Origin: Bacillota bacterium
GTDB lineage: Bacteria; Eremiobacterota; SpSt-956; JAKJGF01
Reading direction: 5' to 3'
Length of the DNA: 31,337 nt
Assembly: GCA_029555925.1 (NCBI GenBank)
Contig: JAKPQU010000159.1
Span: forward strand, 1 to 31,337
Made by a program: the position numbers and the translations under genes. Under the pieces are notes generated by a model. The model saw nothing but the letters and a program-made list of their open reading frames with translations, was not told the DNA's origin and did no database searches. Positions 16,500 to 24,653 of the stretch are shown here, one piece after another. Positions within the stretch are counted from its first letter, which is position 1. Each line of letters begins with the position of its first letter.

Positions 16500-16520
16500 A
16501 GCCGGTGATTATAGAGAAGA

Positions 16521-16562
16521 GGGGCTTGATTGGTCAGGTAGATTAATCAAGCCCTTTTTTCG
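16521..16562 (+). terminator. Intrinsic terminator of the Met/Gly-rich operon
   Basis: GGGCTTGATT (16522-16531) pairs perfectly with AATCAAGCCC (16545-16554) across a 13-base loop and is followed by a run of T (16555-16560). Confidence 0.9.
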
Positions 16563-16575
16563 TGATTATTAAGAA

Positions 16576-16646
16576 GTGAGTAGTAAGTCGTGAATAGTAA
16601 GAAATAATTACTTTTCACCATTCACTTTTCACTATTCACTTTACTT
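16576..16646. repeat. Inverted pair of heptamer arrays
   Basis: Left arm 16576-16603: GTGAGTA, GTAAGTC, GTGAATA, GTAAGAA (GTRANNN). Right arm 16605-16639: TAATTAC, TTTTCAC, CATTCAC, TTTTCAC, TATTCAC (NNNTYAC), with a degenerate unit after it. Period 7 is exact within each arm, and the arms can pair to form a hairpin just upstream of the radical SAM gene. Confidence 0.9.
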
Positions 16647-16662
16647 AAAACAGGAGGATATA

Positions 16663-18504
16663 ATGAACAAGGAAGACTTTAACATTACCTTTATTTTCCC
16701 GCCTCAATGGACTCCTCAGAACCCTCATTATGCCATGACATCCATTGCTGGTCATCTCAGACATCATGGATATAATGTCACCCCGAAGGATCTCAATGTG
16801 GAATTTTACGATAAAATCCTTACTCCCCGCTATATTCAATATTCCAGAGAGAAAACCTTACTGGAATATGATTATTTAAAACTTAAGGTTTTAATGAAGT
16901 GTCTCACTGAAGAAGAGGATGAGAATTTAGAGATAGAATCTGCAAAGTTACTATATATTGAAAAATATCTGAAAGAAGAGCAGGAAGCCTGGAATAATAC
17001 CCATAAACTGATAGATGAGGCAGTATCTGTTACAAGAGATCCTGAAAGATTTTACGAGGCAAATGTTCTTGTTGATGCCCTTATTATCATTGATGATGCA
17101 TTAAAGATTATATCTTTGCCTTATTATCCGGAAAGATTATGTTTTAACGATTTTCGTCATACCAAAATAGCTTTTAATATGAAAGATATTCTATCATATT
17201 GTACAGATAAGAAAAGAAATATGTTTTATGATTTTTATGAAGAGGTAATTCCTGAAATAGTCGATAATAAGCCCGATTTGATAGCAATATCAATAAATTC
17301 TTTCAGTCAGGTTCTTCCCGGTCTGACCCTTGCAAAAATGCTTAAAGAGAAAAATGGTAATTTTCATATTAATATAGGAGGAAATTTCTTTGGTCGTGTC
17401 AGGGATAATCTCATGGAACTTCCCGAATTTTTCGAACATTTCTGTCATACTCTCGTCATGGGTGAAGGGGAAAAATTTATGTTAGAACTCTGTGATACTG
17501 TAAGATTAAAAGAAGATTTACATAAAGTACCTTCCACACTTTATTTAAAGGATGGCAGAGTAATATATACTTATAAAGGTCAGCCTGAAAAGATGAATAA
17601 TCTTGGCATTCAGGATCTGGCAGGTCTTAAATTATATAAATATTTTACCTCTCATATAGTTCTGTGTATACAGAGCAGTAAAGGCTGTTACTGGGGTAAA
17701 TGCAGTTTCTGCGATTCCGATTTCGGTGTGGAACATGACGGAAAATCTCTTGACAGACTGGTCATGGAAATAAAATATCTGAGGGATAAATATAATATAA
17801 GACATTATGAATTTATGGATGAATCCATAAATCCTGCTTATATGAAATCCATGGCAGAAAGGTTTATTGAAGAAAAACTCGATATAAAATGGTTCAGTAA
17901 CGGAAGGCTTGAAGAAGACTTTACTCCTGAACTGCTCGCTTTACTTCAGAAATCAGGACTTACCATGGTGCTCTGGGGATTTGAATCAGGCAATAAAAGG
18001 ATTATGGATTTAATTAATAAAGGCATTAATGTGGAAAAAAGATATGATATACTGAAAGCATCCAGTGATTGTGGCATATGGAATTTTGCTTATATATTTT
18101 TCGGTTTTCCTACAGAGACAAAAGAAGAGGCCATAGATACAATAAATGCCATGTGTGAACATAAAGATATAATTCATTCTTATGGAAGAAGTGTTTTTAC
18201 CCTTGGTAAACACAGCAAACTGAGAGATGATGCAAAAAAATTCGGCATAGTTGATATTATAGAAGACAATCAGGAACTTTCTACAAATCTCTATTATAAA
18301 TCTACATCAGGTATGACGGATAAAGAAGTTGATTCTATGATAGATCTGTGTATAGAAAAATGTAAAGATGCCTATGGAATGCCTCTGTGGATGTATCTTA
18401 AATACAGGGAAAATTTACACCTTTATATAGCAAAATACGGTGCAGATTATGTGAAAAATTATCCTACAAAGAAGTGGTATATGCAGGATCTTGTTGTGTG
18501 GTAG
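16663..18504 (+). CDS. B12-binding-type radical SAM protein
   Basis: 613 aa, soluble. The N-terminal part resembles a cobalamin-binding-type Rossmann domain (FIFPPQW near the start, SIAGHLRHHGYNV, then INIGGNFFGRV at 236-246 and VMGEGEKF at 265-272), with a helical insert at about 60-160. The radical SAM core follows with GCYWGKCSFCDSDF. Its cysteines C342, C347 and C350 are spaced CX4CX2C rather than the usual CX3CX2C. Later core motifs include HYEFMDE and LWGFESGNKRIMDLINKG. The likely chemistry is methylation or another radical modification; the substrate is unknown. An AGGAGG-like site precedes the ATG. It stands alone between two heptamer hairpins, so it is probably monocistronic. Cobalamin genes lie 3-8 kb away on the other strand. 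Confidence 0.85.
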   Translation: MNKEDFNITFIFPPQWTPQNPHYAMTSIAGHLRHHGYNVTPKDLNVEFYDKILTPRYIQYSREKTLLEYDYLKLKVLMKCLTEEEDENLEIESAKLLYIEKYLKEEQEAWNNTHKLIDEAVSVTRDPERFYEANVLVDALIIIDDALKIISLPYYPERLCFNDFRHTKIAFNMKDILSYCTDKKRNMFYDFYEEVIPEIVDNKPDLIAISINSFSQVLPGLTLAKMLKEKNGNFHINIGGNFFGRVRDNLMELPEFFEHFCHTLVMGEGEKFMLELCDTVRLKEDLHKVPSTLYLKDGRVIYTYKGQPEKMNNLGIQDLAGLKLYKYFTSHIVLCIQSSKGCYWGKCSFCDSDFGVEHDGKSLDRLVMEIKYLRDKYNIRHYEFMDESINPAYMKSMAERFIEEKLDIKWFSNGRLEEDFTPELLALLQKSGLTMVLWGFESGNKRIMDLINKGINVEKRYDILKASSDCGIWNFAYIFFGFPTETKEEAIDTINAMCEHKDIIHSYGRSVFTLGKHSKLRDDAKKFGIVDIIEDNQELSTNLYYKSTSGMTDKEVDSMIDLCIEKCKDAYGMPLWMYLKYRENLHLYIAKYGADYVKNYPTKKWYMQDLVVW

Positions 18505-18510
18505 TCAATC

Positions 18511-18570
18511 GTGAAAAGTGAATGGTGATTCTCCCAGGGGCAAAACCAGGCGTCACGAGTCACGCATCAC
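18511..18570. repeat. Inverted pair of short heptamer arrays
   Basis: Left arm 18511-18531: GTGAAAA, GTGAATG, GTGATTC. Right arm 18550-18570: GCGTCAC, GAGTCAC, GCATCAC. It begins seven bases after the radical SAM stop codon. The arms differ in AT content (GTGAAT type against GCGTCAC type), showing that only the GTRA/TYAC core is constant. Confidence 0.88.
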
Positions 18571-18643
18571 AAAAAGCAAGAAGGATAATATCTGTGCACA
18601 TAGAAACTATTTGCCATAACATTCGGAGAAAGGAAGAAAAAAC

Positions 18644-19399
18644 ATGAGTAATGAACAGGTGAAATATTTCAGGATAGGAAAAATCAATAAAAATGCAACA
18701 GTAGTAGGCATGTGGGAAATAGATGCTGATAAATTACCACACGATTATATAAAATACTTTTATGATGATAAAAACAGGGTTGTAAGATTCGAGAAATATG
18801 AAAGGGAATTTCCCGGTGCTTCCTATAGAATTTATAAGTATGAAGGTGATTCTAATAGTGTAAAGGTTTCGGAATGGTTTGACAGGTTTGGTAATCTGAA
18901 AGGTATTCACAGATATTACTGTGATGAAAAAGGTCTGATGGTAAAAAGAGAGGAACTGGACGGGCAGAATAATGTAAAATATTATATACTGAGCCGGTAT
19001 GATGAGCAGGAACGTCTTATTGAAGAAGCATGGTATAATCCTGATGACAGTCTTGATAAAAGAGACAGGCTCATTTACGACAGCCCTGATTTATCTGAAC
19101 TTACCCCATCTTCTGAGGAAAAATATAATTCGTCCGATGAACTTGACGGAGTTTTCCATTATAAATGGGACGAAAGATACAATTTACTGGAAAAAAAATG
19201 GTGCAATAAAGCTGGTGAACTTAAAAGTTATTACACCTACAAATATAATGATAAGGATCTTCTGACATGGATTGGTCTCTATCATGAAGATGATACGCTG
19301 CAGATGAGTCAGAATTTTGCATATGATGAAAAAGGTAATAAGATTTCGGAGGAAATATTTGACGGGAAAGGAAATCTTGTAAAACGTAATACCTGGTAG
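18644..19399 (+). CDS. YD/RHS-repeat-like beta protein, function unknown
   Basis: 251 aa. It consists of repeated units with the pattern Y-x-Y-(D/E)-x-x-x-x-L/V-x-x-x-E-x-(W/Y), for example YFYDDKNRVVRFEKYE, YDEQERLIEEAWYN, YKWDERYNLLEKKWCN, YKYNDKDLLTWIGLYHEDD and YDEKGNKISEEIFDGKGN. This resembles single-unit RHS/YD repeats or related beta-hairpin repeats, but no full RHS core or toxin domain is present. There is no signal peptide, so it may be cytoplasmic. AAAGGAAG precedes the ATG. Heptamer hairpins flank it on both sides, and it converges with the zinc-ribbon gene. Confidence 0.75.
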   Translation: MSNEQVKYFRIGKINKNATVVGMWEIDADKLPHDYIKYFYDDKNRVVRFEKYEREFPGASYRIYKYEGDSNSVKVSEWFDRFGNLKGIHRYYCDEKGLMVKREELDGQNNVKYYILSRYDEQERLIEEAWYNPDDSLDKRDRLIYDSPDLSELTPSSEEKYNSSDELDGVFHYKWDERYNLLEKKWCNKAGELKSYYTYKYNDKDLLTWIGLYHEDDTLQMSQNFAYDEKGNKISEEIFDGKGNLVKRNTW

Positions 19400-19405
19400 A
19401 TAACA

Positions 19406-19487
19406 GTGAGTGGCGGGTAGTGAATAAAGTGCAAATTCTATTCACGACTCACCACTCACTGTTCACGATTCACGACTCACGACTCAC
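19406..19487. repeat. Inverted heptamer arrays between convergent genes
   Basis: Left arm 19406-19426: GTGAGTG, GCGGGTA, GTGAATA. Right arm 19439-19487: seven consecutive units, each ending TCAC (TATTCAC, GACTCAC, CACTCAC, TGTTCAC, GATTCAC, GACTCAC, GACTCAC). The arms share a perfect stem (AACAGTGAGTGG with CCACTCACTGTT). The array slightly overlaps the 3' end of the leftward zinc-ribbon gene (stop at 19484). It could act as a two-way terminator. Confidence 0.93.
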
Positions 19488-21163
19488 TTATTCTTCTTTC
19501 CCGCCCGAGAAACTTTGTCTCCCAGATGCTTTACTCCGTAAAGTAAGTCTCCGCCTTTCATAAGTTTCCCGAGTCCGGTCTCAAGATTTAATATATCGTC
19601 ATCCAGTAAATACATTCTCATATCTTCTATACCTGCACGACATTCCTGAATACCTTCTTCTATATTCTGTTTGATAGATTCAAAAAGTGTCTTCTCTTCT
19701 TTTGTAATGCCCTCCGGCACAGTCAGCAGTTCATCCATATTTATACTGTTTACTTCTATATTATTCTCAAACCAGTCCAGTGTCTTTTCGAATTCATCCT
19801 TTGTTATTTTACCTTTACTTACATCCCAGGCAGCAGTGTAAACCTTTTTTACATGTGGCGGAACCATAAACTGTCTCTGTTCCTGTATGGTAGAGTCTTT
19901 GATGTCAAGTCTGCTGTGAGCGGAATGGATCTGAGGAAGTATTGCACGACATTCAGGGCAGAATTTTAGATCTGCTGTAACTTCATTGGAACAACGGGGA
20001 CAGAGTCTTACAGGTCCTCTGTGTGCCCTGTCTATCTCAGCTTTGAGAGCCATCTGTGCTCTATAAATTTCATGAGATGCTTCCTCTATATTATCAAGTC
20101 CTTTTTTTAATAATGAGATTGCTTTATCTTTTTTTTCGACAGATTTGCCGGAATCTTCAGAAGAGACGGCTGCAGGTTTTTCATCTTCGAATCCGCCAAA
20201 CTCAGAATTTTCTGAAGAGTCATCGTGAGAACCGAATTTTTCACTACCGAATCCGCCAAAACCGGAATCTTCTGAAGAGTCATCGTGAGAACCGGATTTT
20301 TCACTACCGAAGCCGCCAAAGTCTCCGAAAGAGTCGCCTGAAGAAACAGGCTTTTCGTCTCCGAAGCCGCCGAAGTCTCCGAAAGAGTCGCCTGAAGAAA
20401 CAGGCTTTTCATCGTTGAAGTCTCCGAAAAAATCGTCAGAAGAACCGGATTTTTCATCAGAGTTTATTTCGCCTGAGCCGGCATGTTCAATATTAGCAAA
20501 ATAGGAGTCTATATTTTCAATACCATATTTAAATAGAGCCAGTGCTTCCAGTATAACAGGAATCTGTTCTTCCAGCACTTTTGTATCAGGCTCTTTTTGG
20601 GTCATTTCCTTTACATGTCCCGCAGTGTATTCATAAATATTTCTTATAATCTCTAATCGTGGTTTTAATAACTCCGGTTTAAATTCACCTGATATTACTC
20701 CTTTACCTATTCGTATTAATTCACTTATGGGAGGGGAATTGGAAAATTTCTGAGCTTTTTCTTCATGTCGTTTGAATTCATCTATAAGCCCCATAACAGA
20801 TTCTGTTTCTTTTTTTAGGAGTTTTAAGCCCAGGTCAATATGATTTGTATCATTATCCCTGAAATAAAGTGTTATTTCATCCAGAGCACATCTGAAGGCT
20901 TCACAGGATGCCAGAAAGACTTTTGTTTTTATACTGAAATCTTCATCTCTGGGCTGGGTCGGAGACAAAGATTTGTAAGTAATTATAAGGGCATCATAGG
21001 TAGCATATAATTTATTCAGAGGATCTCTGAGACTTTCTCTGTCAGCTTTACCATCTTTTACATCCTGACAGGCTTTGATTAAATAATTCACATGAGGGGA
21101 TCTGGTAAACATATCACCGCTTTCCTGAACTTTTTCCCTCAATTCTTTTGGAATAATAGCCAT
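19484..21163 (-). CDS. Zinc-ribbon protein with helical repeats and acidic tandem repeats
   Basis: 559 aa, cytoplasmic by absence of signal or membrane segments. Three related helical modules are visible: about 20-130 (SPHVNYLIKACQDVKDGK), 142-228 (SPPISELIRIGKGVISGE) and 433-545 (PPHVKKVYTAAWDVSKGK). Between modules 2 and 3 lie acidic repeats of about 20 aa (236-340, EKPVSSGDSFGDFGGFG and variants), a helix and a zinc ribbon (C388, C391, C402, C405; CPRC...CPEC). I do not recognise the whole protein; the zinc ribbon and repeats suggest a scaffold or binding protein. The first ATG of the frame is at 21193, but AGAGGTG lies just before the ATG at 21163, which starts MAIIPKELRE, so that start is preferred. 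Confidence 0.85.
   Translation of the reverse strand: MAIIPKELREKVQESGDMFTRSPHVNYLIKACQDVKDGKADRESLRDPLNKLYATYDALIITYKSLSPTQPRDEDFSIKTKVFLASCEAFRCALDEITLYFRDNDTNHIDLGLKLLKKETESVMGLIDEFKRHEEKAQKFSNSPPISELIRIGKGVISGEFKPELLKPRLEIIRNIYEYTAGHVKEMTQKEPDTKVLEEQIPVILEALALFKYGIENIDSYFANIEHAGSGEINSDEKSGSSDDFFGDFNDEKPVSSGDSFGDFGGFGDEKPVSSGDSFGDFGGFGSEKSGSHDDSSEDSGFGGFGSEKFGSHDDSSENSEFGGFEDEKPAAVSSEDSGKSVEKKDKAISLLKKGLDNIEEASHEIYRAQMALKAEIDRAHRGPVRLCPRCSNEVTADLKFCPECRAILPQIHSAHSRLDIKDSTIQEQRQFMVPPHVKKVYTAAWDVSKGKITKDEFEKTLDWFENNIEVNSINMDELLTVPEGITKEEKTLFESIKQNIEEGIQECRAGIEDMRMYLLDDDILNLETGLGKLMKGGDLLYGVKHLGDKVSRAGKKNK
20200..20425 (-). repeat. Coding tandem repeat, about 60 bp per unit
   Basis: Within the zinc-ribbon gene, near-identical DNA units of about 60 bp encode Ser/Gly/Asp/Phe-rich 20-aa repeats. 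Two units encode EKPVSSGDSFGDFGGFGD-like sequence and two encode EKSGSHDDSSEDSGFGGFGS-like sequence. High DNA identity between units suggests recent slippage or recombination. Confidence 0.8.
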
Positions 21164-21316
21164 GGTTACACCTCTTTCGTTAAAAGGATTCATATTAAAT
21201 CGTTATATAGATTTAATATCAAGCTGCTGTTATGAGTTTACTTTTATGTTCGAATGTTATTAATTCTATTTATTTAGATTAAAACCCTTGCTATTCATAT
21301 AGTATCTTGAAAATAT

Positions 21317-22369
21317 TTATATCTGCTCCTGTCCGACTGCTTCTTTGCAGGTAAACATTTCATTTATTATCTTACATGCCCCTTCTAGTATAAAGAATGA
21401 CATTGTGCAGCCCGTACCTTCTCCGAGCCTCATATCCGTAGATACTACAGGTTCCATAGAAAGAAATTCCATAAGTTTTTTTCCTCCTTTTTCCGATGAA
21501 ATATGGGAAGGGAACATAAAATTTCTTGTTTTTTTATTGAGTTTTATAGCCATAAGGGCTGCCACACCTGATATAAATCCATCTATTACCACCGGTATCC
21601 TCCGTGCAGCACATCCTAGATAACACCCCACAAGACCTGCTATATCCAGTCCTCCCACCTTTGATAACACATCCACCGGGTCAGAAGGGTCGGGATGATT
21701 TAATTCTATCGACTTTTTTATGACCTCTATTTTCCTCTTTATTCCTTCATCTGAAAGTCCTGCACCAATGCCTGTTATATCTTCAATTGCAGTACCAGCA
21801 TAAAGAGAAAAAATTGCACTGCTTGTAGTAGTATTTCCTATGCCTGCTTCACCTGTTCCTATCAACTGATACCCCTTTTGAGACGCTTCGAAAACTGCTT
21901 CTATGCCTGTCTCTATAGCTCTTATTGTTTCTTCTCCTGTCATGGCAGGGCCTTTCATAATATTTCCTGTGCCATATCTGATTTTTTTATTGATTATGCC
22001 GGGACAGTGCAGGTCTGCATTAATTCCTATGTCTATAACCATAAGGTCTGAACCTGCATGCCTTGCAAGGACACTGATACCTGTACCGCCTGCAACTATA
22101 TTTTTTGTTATGGAAGCCGTCGTCTCTATTCTTTTAACACTCACTCCTTCTTCTATAACACCGTTATCTGCACCCATTATGATAATCAATTTTTTTGAAA
22201 GATTGTTCCTGACTTTACCGGTAATACCTGCAAGCTGTACTGACATAGTTTCAAGCTTCCCCAGGCTGCCAGGCGGTTTAAAGAGACTCTTCTGTCTGTT
22301 CCTGGCTTCAGACATAGCTTCCTCATAGAGGTCACCCACAGAATTTAATGTTTCTTCAAATAATTTCAT
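21317..22369 (-). CDS. cobT: Nicotinate-nucleotide-dimethylbenzimidazole phosphoribosyltransferase
   Basis: CobT activates the lower-ligand base of cobalamin, making alpha-ribazole phosphate from nicotinate mononucleotide. The 350-aa protein has the family's KPPGSLGKLE, IGEAGIGNTTT-type motif (GTGEAGIGNTTTSS) and RLGEGTGCTM. From the ATG at 22369, the conserved glutamates fall at 174 and 317, the numbers I recall for the Salmonella CobT active site. A GTG at 22378 is in frame, but it overlaps the GGGAGG ribosome-binding site, which is well placed for the ATG. It is the last gene of the leftward cobalamin series, 182 bp after cobC, with a palindromic heptamer array in between. Confidence 0.95.
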   Translation of the reverse strand: MKLFEETLNSVGDLYEEAMSEARNRQKSLFKPPGSLGKLETMSVQLAGITGKVRNNLSKKLIIIMGADNGVIEEGVSVKRIETTASITKNIVAGGTGISVLARHAGSDLMVIDIGINADLHCPGIINKKIRYGTGNIMKGPAMTGEETIRAIETGIEAVFEASQKGYQLIGTGEAGIGNTTTSSAIFSLYAGTAIEDITGIGAGLSDEGIKRKIEVIKKSIELNHPDPSDPVDVLSKVGGLDIAGLVGCYLGCAARRIPVVIDGFISGVAALMAIKLNKKTRNFMFPSHISSEKGGKKLMEFLSMEPVVSTDMRLGEGTGCTMSFFILEGACKIINEMFTCKEAVGQEQI

Positions 22370-22442
22370 TCTTTTCACCCTCCCTTACTGAGTACCTCAA
22401 CAGGTAAATTCATAACCATTTATAAATTATTTATATGAGAAT

Positions 22443-22470
22443 CGTAACGCGTTACGCGTAACGCGTTACG
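22443..22470. repeat. Perfect 28-bp palindrome built of heptamers
   Basis: Alternating CGTAACG and CGTTACG units form a sequence identical to its own reverse complement over 28 bp. It contains both orientations of the heptamer core (GTAA and TTAC). It lies in the cobC-cobT gap. A further TGACCG/CGGTCA inverted repeat is at 22497-22511, and a degenerate pair of TCAC heptamers at 22523-22536. Confidence 0.9.
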
Positions 22471-22560
22471 GGAGGAACAAATTCTCAACTTCGTTGTGAC
22501 CGAACCGGTCATGGTTGTTTTATCCTCACTATTCACTGTTTATAGTTTTTGGATACTCTT

Positions 22561-23172
22561 TTACCTGCTGTCATAATAAGATCTTTGCCTTATTTCCGTT
22601 AGAATAGCGAAGCCATCCAGAATTTCTATCCTTGTAAGACTTCCGAGAGAAACACGAAAATGCCAGTGAGTATTTATGTTTTCTCCTATGTATTTTGACA
22701 GGATACATCTTATGGGGCCGCTGTGAGTAACTATAAGTATTTTACTGCTTTTACAGGCTTCAATGATTTCGTCCGACGTTTTTGTAACCCTGTCATAAAA
22801 ATCAATCATACTTTCTCCGCCCGGTATCCTGTAAGAAAGCCAGTTTTCAGTCCATTCTTTATATTCTTCAGGATAAAGAGATCTGATTTCTTCAAAGGAT
22901 ATATCCTGCCATCGACCGAAATTCAGTTCTCTCAGACCGTAAGAAGCTATTATGGAAACAGAATGTACACTGTTAATTATTTCGGCAGTATGAAGAGAGC
23001 GCCTGAGATCACTTGAATAAATGACATCTATTTTTTCGCCGGCAAGAACGTCTTTCAATCTTTCTGCTTCCTTTATGCCTCTGTCATTTAATCCAGCTTC
23101 ATTCCAGCCGCAGTAAAGCTGTTTTTTATTTATGTCTGTTTCACCATGACGGATCAGTATAAGTTCTGTCAT
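22561..23172 (-). CDS. cobC: Histidine phosphatase, probable alpha-ribazole phosphatase
   Basis: 203 aa, histidine (phosphoglycerate mutase-like) phosphatase. It has LIRHGET at the N-terminus (phospho-accepting H9), the GGESMIDFYDRV region and the second catalytic histidine in VTHSGPIRCIL. This fold serves several pathways; its place between cobS and cobT makes dephosphorylation of alpha-ribazole 5'-phosphate or adenosylcobalamin 5'-phosphate the best call. The ATG has only a weak ribosome-binding site, and the heptamer hairpin lies about 15 bp upstream of it. Confidence 0.85.
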   Translation of the reverse strand: MTELILIRHGETDINKKQLYCGWNEAGLNDRGIKEAERLKDVLAGEKIDVIYSSDLRRSLHTAEIINSVHSVSIIASYGLRELNFGRWQDISFEEIRSLYPEEYKEWTENWLSYRIPGGESMIDFYDRVTKTSDEIIEACKSSKILIVTHSGPIRCILSKYIGENINTHWHFRVSLGSLTRIEILDGFAILTEIRQRSYYDSR

Positions 23173-23186
23173 ATAAATTCCTTATT

Positions 23187-23258
23187 CGTGACGCGTGACG
23201 CGTGACACGTGACGGGGTTATATCCATGCGCATTACGCATTACGCATTACTCATTACG
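23187..23258. repeat. Inverted pair of heptamer arrays
   Basis: Left arm 23187-23214: CGTGACG-type units, four copies with one variant (CACGTGACG). Right arm 23228-23258: GCATTAC-type units, four copies with one variant. The gap lies between cobS and cobC. Left is GTRA and right is TYAC, matching the order of the other paired arrays. Confidence 0.9.
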
Positions 23259-23330
23259 AGGTCATTATGGATAGTTATGAAGCTAACTATAAATAATGAC
23301 AGGTTATGAAATTAAAAACATCATAGGAAG

Positions 23331-24104
23331 CTAAAACAGAGACTGCATGACTGTTATAAGAGACAATTTTTCCATAACAAGAACAGTAAAGAGAAGAACT
23401 ATCTCGGACATCTCGGTACATGCTCCCAGTATATCTCCTGTAGTGCCTCCGATTTTAGAATATATAAATTTTGTAAAAATCAGGGTAAATATAATTGTTG
23501 TTGCCACAGGGAAAATCAAGGAAGGCCCTATGGCAAAAAAAGCAATTAATACAGTAGTGCCGGTGCAGATCAGAATTTCTCTGAAACCGGTAAAATCGAT
23601 TGTAGCACTGCCCATACCGGATTTTTCTCTTGCATACTCAGATGTGCCGGCACACCATATCATACCCAGTCTTCCGAACAGAGGCATTACAAAGATTACT
23701 TTTCCCAGCAGGAACGTTGAAATACTCAGGATAAATAGTATCTTTAAAAGCAAAAGGAAAAACAGTGCCATGCCGCCGAACGTTCCAAGCCTGGGATCCT
23801 TCATGATCTCAAGCATTTTTTCTTTCGGTCTGTAACTGAAAATACCGTCGAAGGTATCTGCAAGGCCGTCAAGATGAAGACCTCCTGTAATAAGTACTCC
23901 TCCTATTACGGTAAATACGGCGGATACAGTTTCACTGGAGAGTAATGAGGAAATATAGTATACTGCCATAAGAAAAGCACCTATTATTGCGCCTATAAAC
24001 GGTATATAAATGATTCCCTTCCCGAATTCTTCTGTCGTGAATTCTACTTTAAAAGGAACAGGTATGGTAGTAAAAAATTGAAGCATGATTAAAAATCTGT
24101 TCAT
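23331..24104 (-). CDS. cobS: Adenosylcobinamide-GDP ribazoletransferase
   Basis: CobS joins activated cobinamide to alpha-ribazole (phosphate) at the membrane, the last joining step of cobalamin assembly. 257 aa, with about six hydrophobic segments and the family signature GGLHLDGLADTFDG (residues 74-87), followed by MKDPRLGTFGG. Its ATG overlaps the cobA stop codon by four bases (ATGA), indicating translational coupling. No cobU or cobY, needed to make the GDP-activated substrate, is visible in this window, so it must lie elsewhere or be replaced. Confidence 0.95.
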   Translation of the reverse strand: MNRFLIMLQFFTTIPVPFKVEFTTEEFGKGIIYIPFIGAIIGAFLMAVYYISSLLSSETVSAVFTVIGGVLITGGLHLDGLADTFDGIFSYRPKEKMLEIMKDPRLGTFGGMALFFLLLLKILFILSISTFLLGKVIFVMPLFGRLGMIWCAGTSEYAREKSGMGSATIDFTGFREILICTGTTVLIAFFAIGPSLIFPVATTIIFTLIFTKFIYSKIGGTTGDILGACTEMSEIVLLFTVLVMEKLSLITVMQSLF

Positions 24105-24643
24105 AATTCTATCCCTTCTCTCGAACTTATTTTTCTGTCTGCAGGGTGTTTTATCTTTTTCATTTCTGTTACAAGATCAGCCATAAGAACAAGCTCTTCC
24201 GGCGCATTCCTTCCTGTCAGAATTAATTCCATATGGTAAGGTTTTCTCTCTATCAATTCTTTTATTTCTTCCAGAGAAACAAGTTTATTTTGAAGTGCCC
24301 CCAGGATTTCATCCAGCACAAGTATGTTACATTCTTCTTTATCTATGGTTTTTCTTGCGAAGTCCATGGCAAGGGATATTTCTTTTTTCAATTCTTTTTT
24401 CTCTTCATCATTTAAAGTCCAGAAAAATTTTTTTTGATGTTCGAAACGATAAATGACAAAAGAGGGATGAAGTTTTTCTACTGAATGTAATTCTCCCGAG
24501 TCAAGGCATTTTAAAAACTGTATGAACCTCACCGTTAAACCATGACCTGCCGCACGTAAAGCCTGGCCCAGGGCTGCAGTGGTTTTACCCTTCCCGTCAC
24601 CTGTATATATCTGAACAAGTCCGGAAGATAATTGTTTTTTCAT
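24101..24643 (-). CDS. cobA: Cob(I)alamin adenosyltransferase, CobA/BtuR type
   Basis: Transfers the adenosyl group of ATP to corrinoid cobalt. 180 aa, close to the family's usual 180-200. P-loop GDGKGKTT at residues 15-22, then FIQFLK and the NILVLDEI motif. The frame opens further upstream at 24694, inside the radical SAM gene, but an AAGGA site lies seven bases before the ATG at 24643, so that start is chosen. The gene then begins ten bases after the radical SAM stop codon, which places both in one operon, with cobS overlapping at the other end. Confidence 0.95.
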   Translation of the reverse strand: MKKQLSSGLVQIYTGDGKGKTTAALGQALRAAGHGLTVRFIQFLKCLDSGELHSVEKLHPSFVIYRFEHQKKFFWTLNDEEKKELKKEISLAMDFARKTIDKEECNILVLDEILGALQNKLVSLEEIKELIERKPYHMELILTGRNAPEELVLMADLVTEMKKIKHPADRKISSREGIEL

Positions 24644-24653
24644 AAAATAATCC

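Noticed and set aside
18644..19399. RHS/contact-dependent toxin
   Set aside because: Only about 250 aa of YD-like units, without an RHS core motif, signal peptide, toxin tip or immunity gene.
19439..19487. Regular short repeats resembling a CRISPR array
   Set aside because: Units are 7 bp with no spacers of unique sequence, and no cas genes are in the window.
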